Positions 1 to 6,891 of a stretch of DNA of 39,048 nucleotides are shown in pieces (the stretch's first letter is position 1; the number at the start of each line of letters is the position of its first letter). The DNA comes from Gammaproteobacteria bacterium. GTDB taxonomy: Bacteria; Pseudomonadota; Gammaproteobacteria; JAJDYQ01. Under the pieces are notes generated by a model, which did no database searches, had not been told where the DNA came from, and saw nothing but the letters and a program-made list of their open reading frames with translations. Position numbers and translations under genes: made by a program. The stretch lies in contig JAJDYQ010000046.1 in NCBI GenBank assembly GCA_022825085.1, positions 1 to 39,048 of the forward strand, read 5' to 3'.

Positions 1-1
1 C

Positions 2-20
2 AATCTGTTTTGCTTCTGTC
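2..20 (-). promoter_or_regulatory. possible partial PilR-like box at the left edge
   Basis: The stretch begins AATCTG and contains a second CTGTC. It lies just beyond the stop of the leftmost pilin gene. The box of the neighbouring promoter (623-651) lies in the same place relative to the stop of the second pilin gene. The match is shorter than in the other four boxes. If real, it would serve a further pilin gene outside the window. Confidence 0.3.
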
Positions 21-39
21 CCCCGACCTACTGTCAGGG
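21..39 (-). terminator. hairpin after the leftmost pilin gene
   Basis: On the minus strand CCCTGAC and GTCGGGG pair around a five-base loop (seven pairs, one of them G-T), directly after the pilin stop at 42. No T-tract follows, so it could be a 3'-end stabiliser rather than an intrinsic terminator. Confidence 0.35.
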
Positions 40-41
40 CA

Positions 42-464
42 TCAACTGCGGCAGCGTTTTGGGAGATATACCGCATCCAGAGTGCCGGGAGTACATTCCC
101 ACATGATGGAATTACCGCCCATGTCAGGCACCAGTATAAGATACCCGTTATCCTTTACTTTTTCGTTGAAGCTGATCCTGATTGCACCATTGGGTTGCAC
201 GGCAACGCGCTTTACTGCCTCACTGGTAATGGTTTCAGCATCAGCAAGACTGGCCTCAAGATTGTTGGCAGGCCACCTGCCCTCGGAAGAATAGTATTCG
301 GTAACAGCGGCTTTTGCGCTGCCAACCAGAGACAGGCTTTCAGCTATATAAGTCCGCTTGGTGTAGTTCTGATAGACGGGTAGTGCAATGGCAGTCAGAA
401 TGCCGATGGCTGTTACCGTGATCAAAAGCTCGATCAGTGTAAAACCGGACTGTGCTGTTTTCAT
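42..464 (-). CDS. pilA: type IVa major pilin, copy 1 (leftmost)
   Basis: This 140-residue prepilin is the subunit of a type IV pilus fibre. Translation from 464 gives a short leader, MKTAQSG, followed by FTLIELLI. That is the type III signal cut by prepilin peptidase PilD, with mature Phe1 and Glu5. An upstream ATG at 539 would add 25 residues that do not belong to a pilin leader, so I reject it. The hydrophobic N-terminal helix runs to about residue 30 and continues as QNYTKR, shared by all copies but one. The C-terminus has two cysteines (WEC and KRCRS) that would close the usual pilin D-loop. It has its own sigma-54 promoter at 512-528. It is the fifth of five tandem paralogues downstream of pilSR. 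Confidence 0.93.
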   Translation of the reverse strand: MKTAQSGFTLIELLITVTAIGILTAIALPVYQNYTKRTYIAESLSLVGSAKAAVTEYYSSEGRWPANNLEASLADAETITSEAVKRVAVQPNGAIRISFNEKVKDNGYLILVPDMGGNSIMWECTPGTLDAVYLPKRCRS

Positions 465-511
465 TTCATGGATCTCGAATTCTACAGGTCGCGAATGCGC
501 TGTGAAACATG

Positions 512-528
512 GAGCAATTAGTACGCCA
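512..528 (-). promoter_or_regulatory. sigma-54 promoter of pilin copy 1
   Basis: On the minus strand it reads TGGCGTACTAATTGCTC, against the consensus TGGCAYR-N4-TTGCW. The GG (-24) and GC (-12) elements are correctly spaced. It lies about 48 bp before the ATG at 464 and has the same CTAA spacer as the other three pilin promoters. Confidence 0.85.
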
Positions 529-622
529 TTTTGTATCAAGTGGTCCGGGATTCTGGTTAGAGGGTATTCTCGCGCCTGTCCAGATTGGCAGTTTCTATCG
601 ATCTCCGGGGCCTATTTCATCC

Positions 623-651
623 AATCTGTCCTTCGGGACTCAGTGACGGCA
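623..651 (-). promoter_or_regulatory. PilR-like activator box for pilin copy 1
   Basis: It starts AATCTGTCCT, as in the other boxes, and has a later GTGAC, but the middle has diverged. It sits about 94 bp beyond the sigma-54 core at 512-528 and overlaps the stop codon of pilin copy 2 (640-642). Pseudomonas PilR binds repeated (C/G)TGTC elements, which fits; binding here is inferred. Confidence 0.55.
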
Positions 652-1071
652 ACGTGCCGGCAGGTATTTTTCATCGATTGGATTGTAGATGCTGCTGGGT
701 TGGCACACCCACTCAATGGAACCGGAATCAACAACAGGCGATAATTCAAGCCTTTTGTTGTCTTGCACCTTTTCGTTGAAAACGATGGTAACAATACCAT
801 TGGTGATATGAACCTTGTCCACAGAGTTACCGGTAATGCTGGCACCGGCATCCAGGCCGGCATCATTGTTGTACTGAGGCCAGACGCCCTTGGCTGAATA
901 GTATTCAGCCACAGCAGATTTTACACCACTGGCCAGCGAAAGACCTTCGGACACATGAGACCGCTTCGTGTAATTCTGGTAAGCCGGCAGTGCGATGGCC
1001 GCGAGAATACCAATAGTGGCAACTACGATCATAAGCTCGATCAGTGTAAAACCGGATTGTATCTTTTTCAT
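640..1071 (-). CDS. pilA: type IVa major pilin, copy 2
   Basis: This 143-residue prepilin starts [17 protein letters not shown], with the PilD site after Gly7 and the conserved Glu5 of the mature chain. The start at 1071 is chosen because the longer reading frame to 1107 only adds a non-pilin extension. The body diverges strongly from copy 1 after about residue 60 (for example [10 protein letters not shown]), while the C-terminal Cys pair (WVC, ARCRH) is kept. Only 42 bp separate it from copy 3 upstream, and no sigma-54 core is visible in that gap. I therefore infer that copies 3 and 2 are co-transcribed from 1612-1628. Confidence 0.93.
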   Translation of the reverse strand: MKKIQSGFTLIELMIVVATIGILAAIALPAYQNYTKRSHVSEGLSLASGVKSAVAEYYSAKGVWPQYNNDAGLDAGASITGNSVDKVHITNGIVTIVFNEKVQDNKRLELSPVVDSGSIEWVCQPSSIYNPIDEKYLPARCRH

Positions 1072-1113
1072 TTCAGATTGCTCGCCAAATAGATTTTTCG
1101 CATACATGATCTG

Positions 1114-1569
1114 TTAATCCCATACCTCTCCCTGCTCGGAGGATCGCCTGTCGCGACAACGTATCGGAAGATATGCGTTGTCCAGAGTGCCGGGGGTGCA
1201 TTCCCATATGATGGAGCCGCCGCTGGTGTTGGCCACCAACACAATATATTCATTGTTTCTTACTCTTTCGTTGAAGATGATAGCAATTTCACCGTTGGGC
1301 TGCACTACAACACTGTTTACCGACTCACCGGTAATATTATTGGCATTATCAAGGCCGACCTGAAAGTTGCTCACAGGCCATATGCCCTGCGCAGAATAGT
1401 ATTCAGAGACGGCAGCCTTTGCGCCGCTAGCCAGGGACAGGCCTTCAATGATGTAGGATCGTTTGGTATAGTTCTGATAAACAGGCAATGCGATAACGGC
1501 CAGAATTCCGATGATCGCCACTGCAATCATCAGCTCGATCAGACTAAAGCCGGACTGTATTTTTTTCAT
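1114..1569 (-). CDS. pilA: type IVa major pilin, copy 3, with C-terminal extension
   Basis: This 151-residue prepilin starts [17 protein letters not shown] and is most like copy 1 in its variable half ([21 protein letters not shown]). The start is set at 1569 by the leader. Copies 1, 2, 4 and 5 end one residue after the CR of the D-loop (RCRS, RCRH, RCRT), but this copy continues with [12 protein letters not shown]. This polar tail of about a dozen residues probably arose when the usual stop was lost. It is the first gene of a probable two-gene unit with copy 2 and has a strong sigma-54 promoter. The extension could affect subunit packing, or the copy may be minor. Confidence 0.92.
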   Translation of the reverse strand: MKKIQSGFSLIELMIAVAIIGILAVIALPVYQNYTKRSYIIEGLSLASGAKAAVSEYYSAQGIWPVSNFQVGLDNANNITGESVNSVVVQPNGEIAIIFNERVRNNEYIVLVANTSGGSIIWECTPGTLDNAYLPIRCRDRRSSEQGEVWD

Positions 1570-1611
1570 TTCAGATTCCTCGAATTTCACAGGTTGTCAA
1601 TACGAGTGAAA

Positions 1612-1628
1612 GAGCAATTAGCGTGCCA
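1612..1628 (-). promoter_or_regulatory. sigma-54 promoter of pilin copies 3 and 2
   Basis: On the minus strand it reads TGGCACGCTAATTGCTC, a full match to the -24/-12 consensus. It is identical over 17 bases to the promoter of pilin copy 5 and lies 42 bp before the ATG at 1569. Confidence 0.92.
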
Positions 1629-1742
1629 TTTTTTGTTGGCTTTCCAATTGCAATCAGTAATCCTTTATTAGATTCAGGCATGTAGCATGGTGGCAGTAAA
1701 AATCCATCACCATGGATTAGTTGCTTCATTTTGCGTTAACAA

Positions 1743-1771
1743 AATCTGTCCTGATGTGACAGGTTTGGGCG
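1743..1771 (-). promoter_or_regulatory. PilR-like activator box for pilin copy 3
   Basis: The plus strand reads AATCTGTCCTGATGTGACAG. It contains the inverted arms CTGTC and GACAG seven bases apart, as at copy 5, and lies about 114 bp beyond the sigma-54 core. Confidence 0.65.
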
Positions 1772-1774
1772 ACT

Positions 1775-1813
1775 CATGATGCCCGATTTTGTCATGCGGC
1801 ATCTGCAAGGCCA
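1775..1813 (-). pseudogene. relic of the 3' end of pilR
   Basis: Read on the minus strand in one frame this gives WPCRCRMTKSGIM. The intact pilR tail (QLRYRMTKLGIQ, ending at 3508) aligns to it without a gap and shares R-x-RMTK-x-GI. The relic lies next to the PilR-like box, exactly where pilR ends next to the box before pilin copy 5. I infer that the duplicated unit was box plus pilin with a piece of pilR attached. Confidence 0.6.
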
Positions 1814-2015
1814 CAAGAATTAATGAGAGCAACAGCTTGAAGATCGAGATGGTATCTGCTCATTTCCGGCTTCTGATGCTGTTGCATGCCCCGGATGCAT
1901 CTGGATTGATAAAATTACCGGGATAGAAACAACTTGTCTGAATGGGGCCGGTAAATCACCATGTATGTAAGGTATTAGTCAGACCAATAAGTTATGATGA
2001 TGGTATAAGGTCATG

Positions 2016-2047
2016 GCAAAGAGGGTCTCCAGAGAGGCCCTCTTTGC
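2016..2047 (-). terminator. intrinsic terminator of pilin copy 4
   Basis: The arms GCAAAGAGGG and CCCTCTTTGC pair perfectly over ten bases and can extend inward through TCTC/GAG(G). It begins 19 bp after the stop of copy 4. The transcript strand reads CCCTCTTTGC at the 3' arm with only a short T run, so termination may be moderate. Confidence 0.75.
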
Positions 2048-2065
2048 TCTTATAACAGCCGGGAG

Positions 2066-2488
2066 TTATGTGCGGCAACGTGTTGGACGATATTCTCTGG
2101 ATAGACTACCGCCACTGCATGTCCATTCAATGGAGCCGCCGACAGCTGAGGGCAATAATTCAAGGGTTTGATGATAAGCGACCCCGCTGTCGTACATGAT
2201 AATAATTTTACCACCGCTCGCTACTCTAACTTTGATGACCACATTGCCATTAATATGTGTATCAGCACCAAGTTTGATCTCAGCATTACTCGCAGGCCAG
2301 ATACCATTGGTTGAGTAGTATTCAGCAACTGAAGCCTGTGCACCTCTGGCAAGAGACAGTCCCTCAGTCACGTTGGCGCGTTTGGCATAGTTCTGATAAG
2401 CGGGCAGCGCAATGGCGGCGAGAATACCAATGATCGCTACTGCGATCATAAGTTCGATCAGGCTAAAACCGGATTGTATTTTTTTCAT
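2066..2488 (-). CDS. pilA: type IVa major pilin, copy 4
   Basis: This 140-residue prepilin starts [21 protein letters not shown], so its N-terminal third is almost the same as copy 3. It differs from its paralogues at QNYAKRANV (the others have QNYTKR plus S or T). Its variable half ([15 protein letters not shown]) is the most diverged of the set. The C-terminal Cys pair is present (EWTC and TRCRT). It has its own sigma-54 promoter and a perfect-arm terminator, so it is probably a monocistronic unit. Confidence 0.93.
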   Translation of the reverse strand: MKKIQSGFSLIELMIAVAIIGILAAIALPAYQNYAKRANVTEGLSLARGAQASVAEYYSTNGIWPASNAEIKLGADTHINGNVVIKVRVASGGKIIIMYDSGVAYHQTLELLPSAVGGSIEWTCSGGSLSREYRPTRCRT

Positions 2489-2524
2489 TGTCGAATTCCA
2501 AAGAAGGTAACATTAAAAGAAAAA

Positions 2525-2539
2525 GCAATTAGTATGCCA
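2525..2539 (-). promoter_or_regulatory. sigma-54 promoter of pilin copy 4
   Basis: On the minus strand it reads TGGCATACTAATTGC, a consensus -24/-12 element with the same CTAA spacer as the other pilin promoters. It lies about 36 bp before the ATG at 2488. Confidence 0.88.
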
Positions 2540-2645
2540 TTCATTGATTCTTTGCTTAGGGCTTATAATTCCATGCTGGCGCGGCCTTGTTGGCTTCAGA
2601 TTCCAAATCCGCATAGGTATTATGATTGTTTTTTTGAGTTGACAG

Positions 2646-2674
2646 AATTTGTTCTGATATGACAAACTTTGTCC
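2646..2674 (-). promoter_or_regulatory. PilR-like activator box for pilin copy 4
   Basis: The plus strand reads AATTTGTTCTGATATGACAA followed by ACTTTGTCC. It is preceded by TTGACAG, as at copy 5. The CTGTC/GACAG arms are weakened by one substitution each. It lies about 106 bp beyond the sigma-54 core. Confidence 0.6.
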
Positions 2675-2676
2675 AT

Positions 2677-2709
2677 TTTGATGCCTGATTTTGTTATGTA
2701 ATATTTGAT
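2677..2709 (-). pseudogene. second relic of the 3' end of pilR
   Basis: Minus-strand translation gives IKYYITKSGIK, aligning without gaps to LRYRMTKLGIQ at the end of the intact PilR. It sits beside the activator box of pilin copy 4, in the same relation as the true pilR end to the box of copy 5. The relic is short and more AT-rich than the functional gene. Confidence 0.6.
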
Positions 2710-2797
2710 GGTATCCGGCGCAGAATCAGGATTGATAAATTGAAATTATATTAATTAAGGTTGTCAGGTATTACATATAGGAAAAGTTATAATGGTA

Positions 2798-2821
2798 TTT
2801 TTTATCGCATGCGATAAAAAA
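2798..2821. repeat. 24-bp perfect palindrome
   Basis: Six T, the core ATCGCATGCGAT, then six A form a perfect 24-base palindrome. It directly follows the G+C-rich hairpin of the copy 5 terminator (on the minus strand). It may act as a second, U-tract-bearing termination hairpin or as a protein site. Confidence 0.8.
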
Positions 2822-2843
2822 AGGGCCCCGTTATTGAGGCCCT
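2814..2843 (-). terminator. intrinsic terminator of pilin copy 5
   Basis: On the minus strand AGGGCC and GGCCCT pair around a ten-base loop and are followed by at least six T. It lies about 10 bp after the pilin stop at 2853 and overlaps the palindrome at 2798-2821. Confidence 0.88.
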
Positions 2844-2852
2844 CTTCTTTGC

Positions 2853-3275
2853 TTAGGAACGGCAGCGTGATGGGAGATATAATTCATTAATGCCATCCGT
2901 GTTGGCGGACTTGCATTTCCACGTAATGGTGTTGGTATCGGCATAAGGTGATAACTCAAGTCTCTTGCCGGCCTCTACCCTGTTATTGAACTCAATCGTG
3001 ATCACGCCATCGGTTACCGAGATGCCACTGATTGCATTGGCTTTAATGTCGCTACCGATATTAGCGATTGTGTTATTGGTTGGCCAGCTACCTCTGGCTG
3101 CGTAGTGCTCGGAAACTGAGGCTTTTACACCGCTTGCCAGAGACAGTCCCTCGGACACGTGAGACCGTTTCGTATAATTCTGGTAAGCAGGCAATGCAAT
3201 AGCAAGCAGAATAGCGATCATCGTGATAACGATCATAAGTTCAACCAGAGTAAAACCAGATTGTGTCTTTTTCAT
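2853..3275 (-). CDS. pilA: type IVa major pilin, copy 5 (nearest to pilR)
   Basis: This 140-residue prepilin starts MKKTQSG/FTLVELMIVI. The PilD site and mature Glu5 are present. The variable half (GVITIEFNNRVEAGKRLELSPY) is closest to copy 2. The C-terminus WKC...SRCRS supplies the D-loop cysteines. It is the first pilin gene after pilR, with its own sigma-54 promoter and a strong double terminator. Its activator box overlaps the pilR stop codon. This arrangement makes it the likely ancestral copy from which the others were duplicated leftwards (inference). Confidence 0.94.
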   Translation of the reverse strand: MKKTQSGFTLVELMIVITMIAILLAIALPAYQNYTKRSHVSEGLSLASGVKASVSEHYAARGSWPTNNTIANIGSDIKANAISGISVTDGVITIEFNNRVEAGKRLELSPYADTNTITWKCKSANTDGINELYLPSRCRS

Positions 3276-3340
3276 TTCAGACTCCTTGAAATTAATTAAT
3301 AAAAAATTGTAAATGGCTGTAATAAACCATGTGAAGCATT

Positions 3341-3357
3341 GAGCAATTAGCGTGCCA
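3341..3357 (-). promoter_or_regulatory. sigma-54 promoter of pilin copy 5
   Basis: On the minus strand it reads TGGCACGCTAATTGCTC, a full consensus match and identical to the copy 3 promoter. It lies about 65 bp before the ATG at 3275. Confidence 0.92.
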
Positions 3358-3481
3358 TTTTTTATATTGACTGGTCCGAGCCCTGTGTTAAGGTAGCCTG
3401 AAGGCAGGCGGCTGCACCGTTTTGCCAGTACAGACAGCCGGGAGCTAATGGGTGGGGATATATTATGTATTGAATTGACAG

Positions 3482-3510
3482 AATCTGTCCTGATGCGACA
3501 GATTTTGTCA
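3482..3510 (-). promoter_or_regulatory. PilR-like activator box overlapping the end of pilR
   Basis: The plus strand reads AATCTGTCCTGATGCGACAG and then ATTTTGTCA, whose last three bases are the pilR stop codon. Arms CTGTC and GACAG are seven bases apart, with a third TGTC nearby. It is about 124 bp beyond the sigma-54 core, a normal distance for an NtrC-type activator. Confidence 0.65.
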
Positions 3511-4878
3511 GCCTTGAATGCCCAGCTTGGTCATGCGGTACCTGAGTTGGCGCTGCGTTATTTTCAGTATTCTCGCTGCTCTGCCTCGATTCCACTGTGT
3601 TTGCTCGAGTACCGAAGTGATTTCAGACCGTTCAATTTGTTCCAGATAATCGGACAGTGCCTGTTCGCCACGTGCGGTTATCTGTACTGAGCGTTCCGGC
3701 CTGTCATCGGCTTTTGCCGGCCTGTCGGTAGTCTGGAGTGGGGGGGAAGTTAAGTTGAGATCATGGGCCTGAATCGTATAATCCTCGCAGATGGCGGTGG
3801 CACCCTCCAGTATGTTTTCCAGCTCCCTGATGTTGCCAGGGTAATGATATTCCTCCAGCTTTTGGATTGCCGGTTCAGTGACCTCGATATCCGTTCCATG
3901 ACTGTTTTTCAGGCGACCTATAAAATGGTGGGTTAATAACGGAATGTCACCATGCCGTTCCCGAAGAGGCGGTATGGGCAGGTTGATCACATTCAGCCTG
4001 TAGTACAGGTCGTCTCTGAACTCCTGCTTTTTCACCAGGGCGGCGAGGTCTTTATTCGTGGCACTGAGTATCCTGACATCCATCGGTTGCTCATCATGCT
4101 CTCCCACACGTCGTATCGCCCTTTCCTGTATGGCACGCAGCAGTTTGACCTGCATTGGAGGAGGAAGCTCGGCAACCTCATCCAGAAACAATGTCCCTCC
4201 CTGCGCGGCATGGAAAAGACCTTGTTTATTCTGGGTCGCACCGGTAAAACTGCCCTTCTTATGGCCGAAAAATTCGCTTTCCATCAGTTCCCCAGGTATG
4301 GCACCGCAGTTAACGGGAATAAAGGGGCCTTCCGCTCTTGGGCCGAGTTGATGAATAGACCGAGCTACCAGTTCTTTGCCAGTACCCGATTCGCCACTGA
4401 TGTGAACGGGTGCCTCGCTTCTGGAGAGTTTGCGAATCATTTTCTTGACATGTTTGATGGCGTGTGAATCGCCCAGAAGAAGCCTGTCGGTTGAAGTAGT
4501 TTCCAGACGCTCGTTTTTCAGCTTAAGCGTATTGGTGGCGAGCTTGCGCAGTCTCACCAGATCCAGAGGTTTGGAAATAAAATCAAATGCGCCCGCTTTC
4601 AGGCTTTCCACTGCAAGGTCAGCGCTGCCAAATGCGGTAATAACAGCAACCGGTAATTCCGGATAGCTTTTCTGGAGTCTGTGCAGTAGTTCCATGCCGC
4701 TTCCGTCCGGTAGCCTCATGTCCGTGATACACAGGTCATATTCATTCTTGTCCAGAAAGTCATAGGCCTCAGCCAGAGTCTCGGCCAGTGTGCACTGGAT
4801 ATCCATGCGCGAGAATGTAAGGTCAATGAGTTCGAGTATATCGGCCTCATCATCAAGAATCAGAGCACGGTGTGGCAT
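3508..4878 (-). CDS. pilR: PilR, sigma-54-dependent response regulator for pilin transcription
   Basis: This 456-residue NtrC-family activator has three visible domains. The receiver (about 1-120) has the phosphate-accepting Asp53 in CITDMRLPDG. The central AAA+ domain (about 133-365) has Walker A GESGTGKE (162-169) and a sigma-54 contact loop reading GSFTGA in place of the common GAFTGA. The C-terminal Fis-type helix-turn-helix ends RQLRYRMTKLGI. Together with PilS it switches on pilin genes, and the sigma-54 promoters downstream agree. Its start overlaps the pilS stop (TAATG), indicating translational coupling. Its last codons overlap the activator box of pilin copy 5. Confidence 0.95.
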   Translation of the reverse strand: MPHRALILDDEADILELIDLTFSRMDIQCTLAETLAEAYDFLDKNEYDLCITDMRLPDGSGMELLHRLQKSYPELPVAVITAFGSADLAVESLKAGAFDFISKPLDLVRLRKLATNTLKLKNERLETTSTDRLLLGDSHAIKHVKKMIRKLSRSEAPVHISGESGTGKELVARSIHQLGPRAEGPFIPVNCGAIPGELMESEFFGHKKGSFTGATQNKQGLFHAAQGGTLFLDEVAELPPPMQVKLLRAIQERAIRRVGEHDEQPMDVRILSATNKDLAALVKKQEFRDDLYYRLNVINLPIPPLRERHGDIPLLTHHFIGRLKNSHGTDIEVTEPAIQKLEEYHYPGNIRELENILEGATAICEDYTIQAHDLNLTSPPLQTTDRPAKADDRPERSVQITARGEQALSDYLEQIERSEITSVLEQTQWNRGRAARILKITQRQLRYRMTKLGIQG

Positions 4879-6497
4879 TATTCCTGCGCCCGGCTGAAGC
4901 TGATTTTGAAGTGAGCACCGTGATCTGAGTCAGCGATGTATTGCAGATGCGCATGGTTGATCTGGCTGAGCTCACGGGCGATATAAAGCCCCAGGCCGGT
5001 GCCCCGTGGAAGCGTGGTAAAAAACGGTTCAAATAATTTTTCCCGGTATTTTTCCAGGATGCCGCTACCATAATCAATAATGTTGATTTCCACGGTTTTG
5101 TCGTTACCGCCAGGGGCGCACACAATTTTCAATAGTGTATCAGAATTTTGCATTTGTGAATGCCGTATTCCGTTCTCGGTCACATTATACATTATCTGAT
5201 TCAGATGGAGCGGGTCAGCATGAATATAGAGGGGTGTTTTCGGACATTCGAGTTGAATTGATTCGGTGGTGATGCCTCTTTCGTTAATGGCACTGGTGAT
5301 AAACTGATGTATCCAGCCGGTAAGTTCCAGCTTTTCGGGGTTGAACTCTTTTTTGCGGGAAAGAGACAGAATGCTCTTGATGATCGTGTCCAGCCGTTCC
5401 GACTGATTTTGAATGATCTCAATCAGGCGGCGGTCTGCCGCATCCAGTGTATTGACTTCGTTCAGAAGCTGGCCGGCATGGCTGATTGCACTGAGAGGGT
5501 TTCTGATTTCATGGGCGATACTGGCGGTCAGCTGGCCCAATGAGGCTAATCGGGATTGCTGGGCCTGATACGACAGCATCGATGTGTCATCAAGAAAGAT
5601 AAGTATTGAGAGGTTTGATCTTGCTTCCAGACCTCGAAAATGAGGCAGTAACTCTTTGCCTTCTGGCGTATTTCTGAATGGCCTGGGCGTATCTTGTGTG
5701 CCCTGTCTCCATCGCATCAGCTGCTCATACAGCTTTGGTGCAATAAAGTTAAGCGGGTGAGAAACGACATCACTGCCGTGCCCGAGCATATCCTGCGCTG
5801 CCGAGTTGCACAGCCGGACAATATTATGGGAATCGACAACAACGACGCCGGTTTCCATTTGCTGGATGGTCAGTTCGTTAATGGTGGCCAGATCCGTTAA
5901 TTCCTCCCGCCTTTGCTCCGCAAGAACCTCCGAGACCTTTACTCTCTGCGCAAGCAGATGAGAGAGTAATGCAACGGCGAACAAGGCCGCACCGAGCAGG
6001 CCGTTTTGTGCATATTCAAGTTCCGGCGGTTCTCCGCTGACAAACATCTGGAAACTTTTTATGAACTGCACGGCAAATATTGCCAGCGTGGCTGCGGCAG
6101 CAAAGGCAAAGGGAATATGGCGGCTTGACAGAATGCCGCTGGCCGCGATAGTGACCAGCAGCAGGACACCAAAGCCGCTGGCAATTCCTCCGCTGGCATA
6201 CATCAACATGCTGATAAAGGCGATATCGGTGATGATGAAGCCGTATGCCTGTAGATGAAAATGTGGTGCTCTGAGCCGGCTGGAGAATCCGCTCAGAAAT
6301 ATGATGGTCAGCCATATGATAATGGCATGGCCAAACAGGCGAGGCAGCTGCTGGCCAAAAATGGTATTGCCCTCACTCGCATGAAAAATAATGGCAATAA
6401 CGCCGGCGATGACCAGCCGGTAGAGGTTGAACAGATGTAGCGCCCGCCAAGGCTTATCAGGGCTGTCAGGGATAGATATGGCAGTTAAAGTGCCCAT
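4878..6497 (-). CDS. pilS: PilS, membrane sensor histidine kinase
   Basis: PilS phosphorylates PilR and, in Pseudomonas, responds to pilin levels in the inner membrane. From the ATG at 6497 it has 539 residues. About six membrane segments occupy residues 25-185, followed by a PAS-like region (about 205-305), the phospho-accepting His329 in SIAHEIRNPLSAI, an N box (NVTENGIRHS) and G boxes (DYGSGI, GTGLGL). The reading frame is open to 6608, but the extra 37 residues are Cys-rich and unlike PilS N-termini, whereas the sequence from MGTLTAIS leads directly into PWRALHLFNLYR. No strong ribosome site marks the start, so it is uncertain. It forms an operon with pilR. Confidence 0.92.
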   Translation of the reverse strand: MGTLTAISIPDSPDKPWRALHLFNLYRLVIAGVIAIIFHASEGNTIFGQQLPRLFGHAIIIWLTIIFLSGFSSRLRAPHFHLQAYGFIITDIAFISMLMYASGGIASGFGVLLLVTIAASGILSSRHIPFAFAAAATLAIFAVQFIKSFQMFVSGEPPELEYAQNGLLGAALFAVALLSHLLAQRVKVSEVLAEQRREELTDLATINELTIQQMETGVVVVDSHNIVRLCNSAAQDMLGHGSDVVSHPLNFIAPKLYEQLMRWRQGTQDTPRPFRNTPEGKELLPHFRGLEARSNLSILIFLDDTSMLSYQAQQSRLASLGQLTASIAHEIRNPLSAISHAGQLLNEVNTLDAADRRLIEIIQNQSERLDTIIKSILSLSRKKEFNPEKLELTGWIHQFITSAINERGITTESIQLECPKTPLYIHADPLHLNQIMYNVTENGIRHSQMQNSDTLLKIVCAPGGNDKTVEINIIDYGSGILEKYREKLFEPFFTTLPRGTGLGLYIARELSQINHAHLQYIADSDHGAHFKISFSRAQE

Positions 6498-6891
6498 TAC
6501 CGAAGGGGGGGTTCTGTTTGCATATTGAAGTGTTGATAGCCTCCCCGGTTTTGTTGAGCATTGTGCTGACATGGCCATAAGGCAAGACAGAGGGCATTGC
6601 CACAGCAAACATCGTTTTCTGCCTGATCATGTTTGGCAGACATGATCAATGGGCGGCTGAATATGCTGCCGTTATTCATAATACTGTTTCCATAATTTAA
6701 TTCTGTGGTATCGGAAATAATAAGCAAGTATGGTACCAATATTATCGGCTATCGGGCTGCGTGAAAACTCTGCTTGCTGTGATTTTGGTGCCGTCTGAAA
6801 TAATCTACGCACATCGGCGGCTTTTACGGCTGGACATATCGCCTGCAATGAGCGAGTATTTTAAGTGCGCATACCAGAATGGAATTAAACC

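Noticed and set aside
465-539. Extended N-terminus for pilin copy 1 from the ATG at 539
   Set aside because: The added 25 residues do not resemble a prepilin leader, and they would cover the promoter region between the sigma-54 core and the gene.
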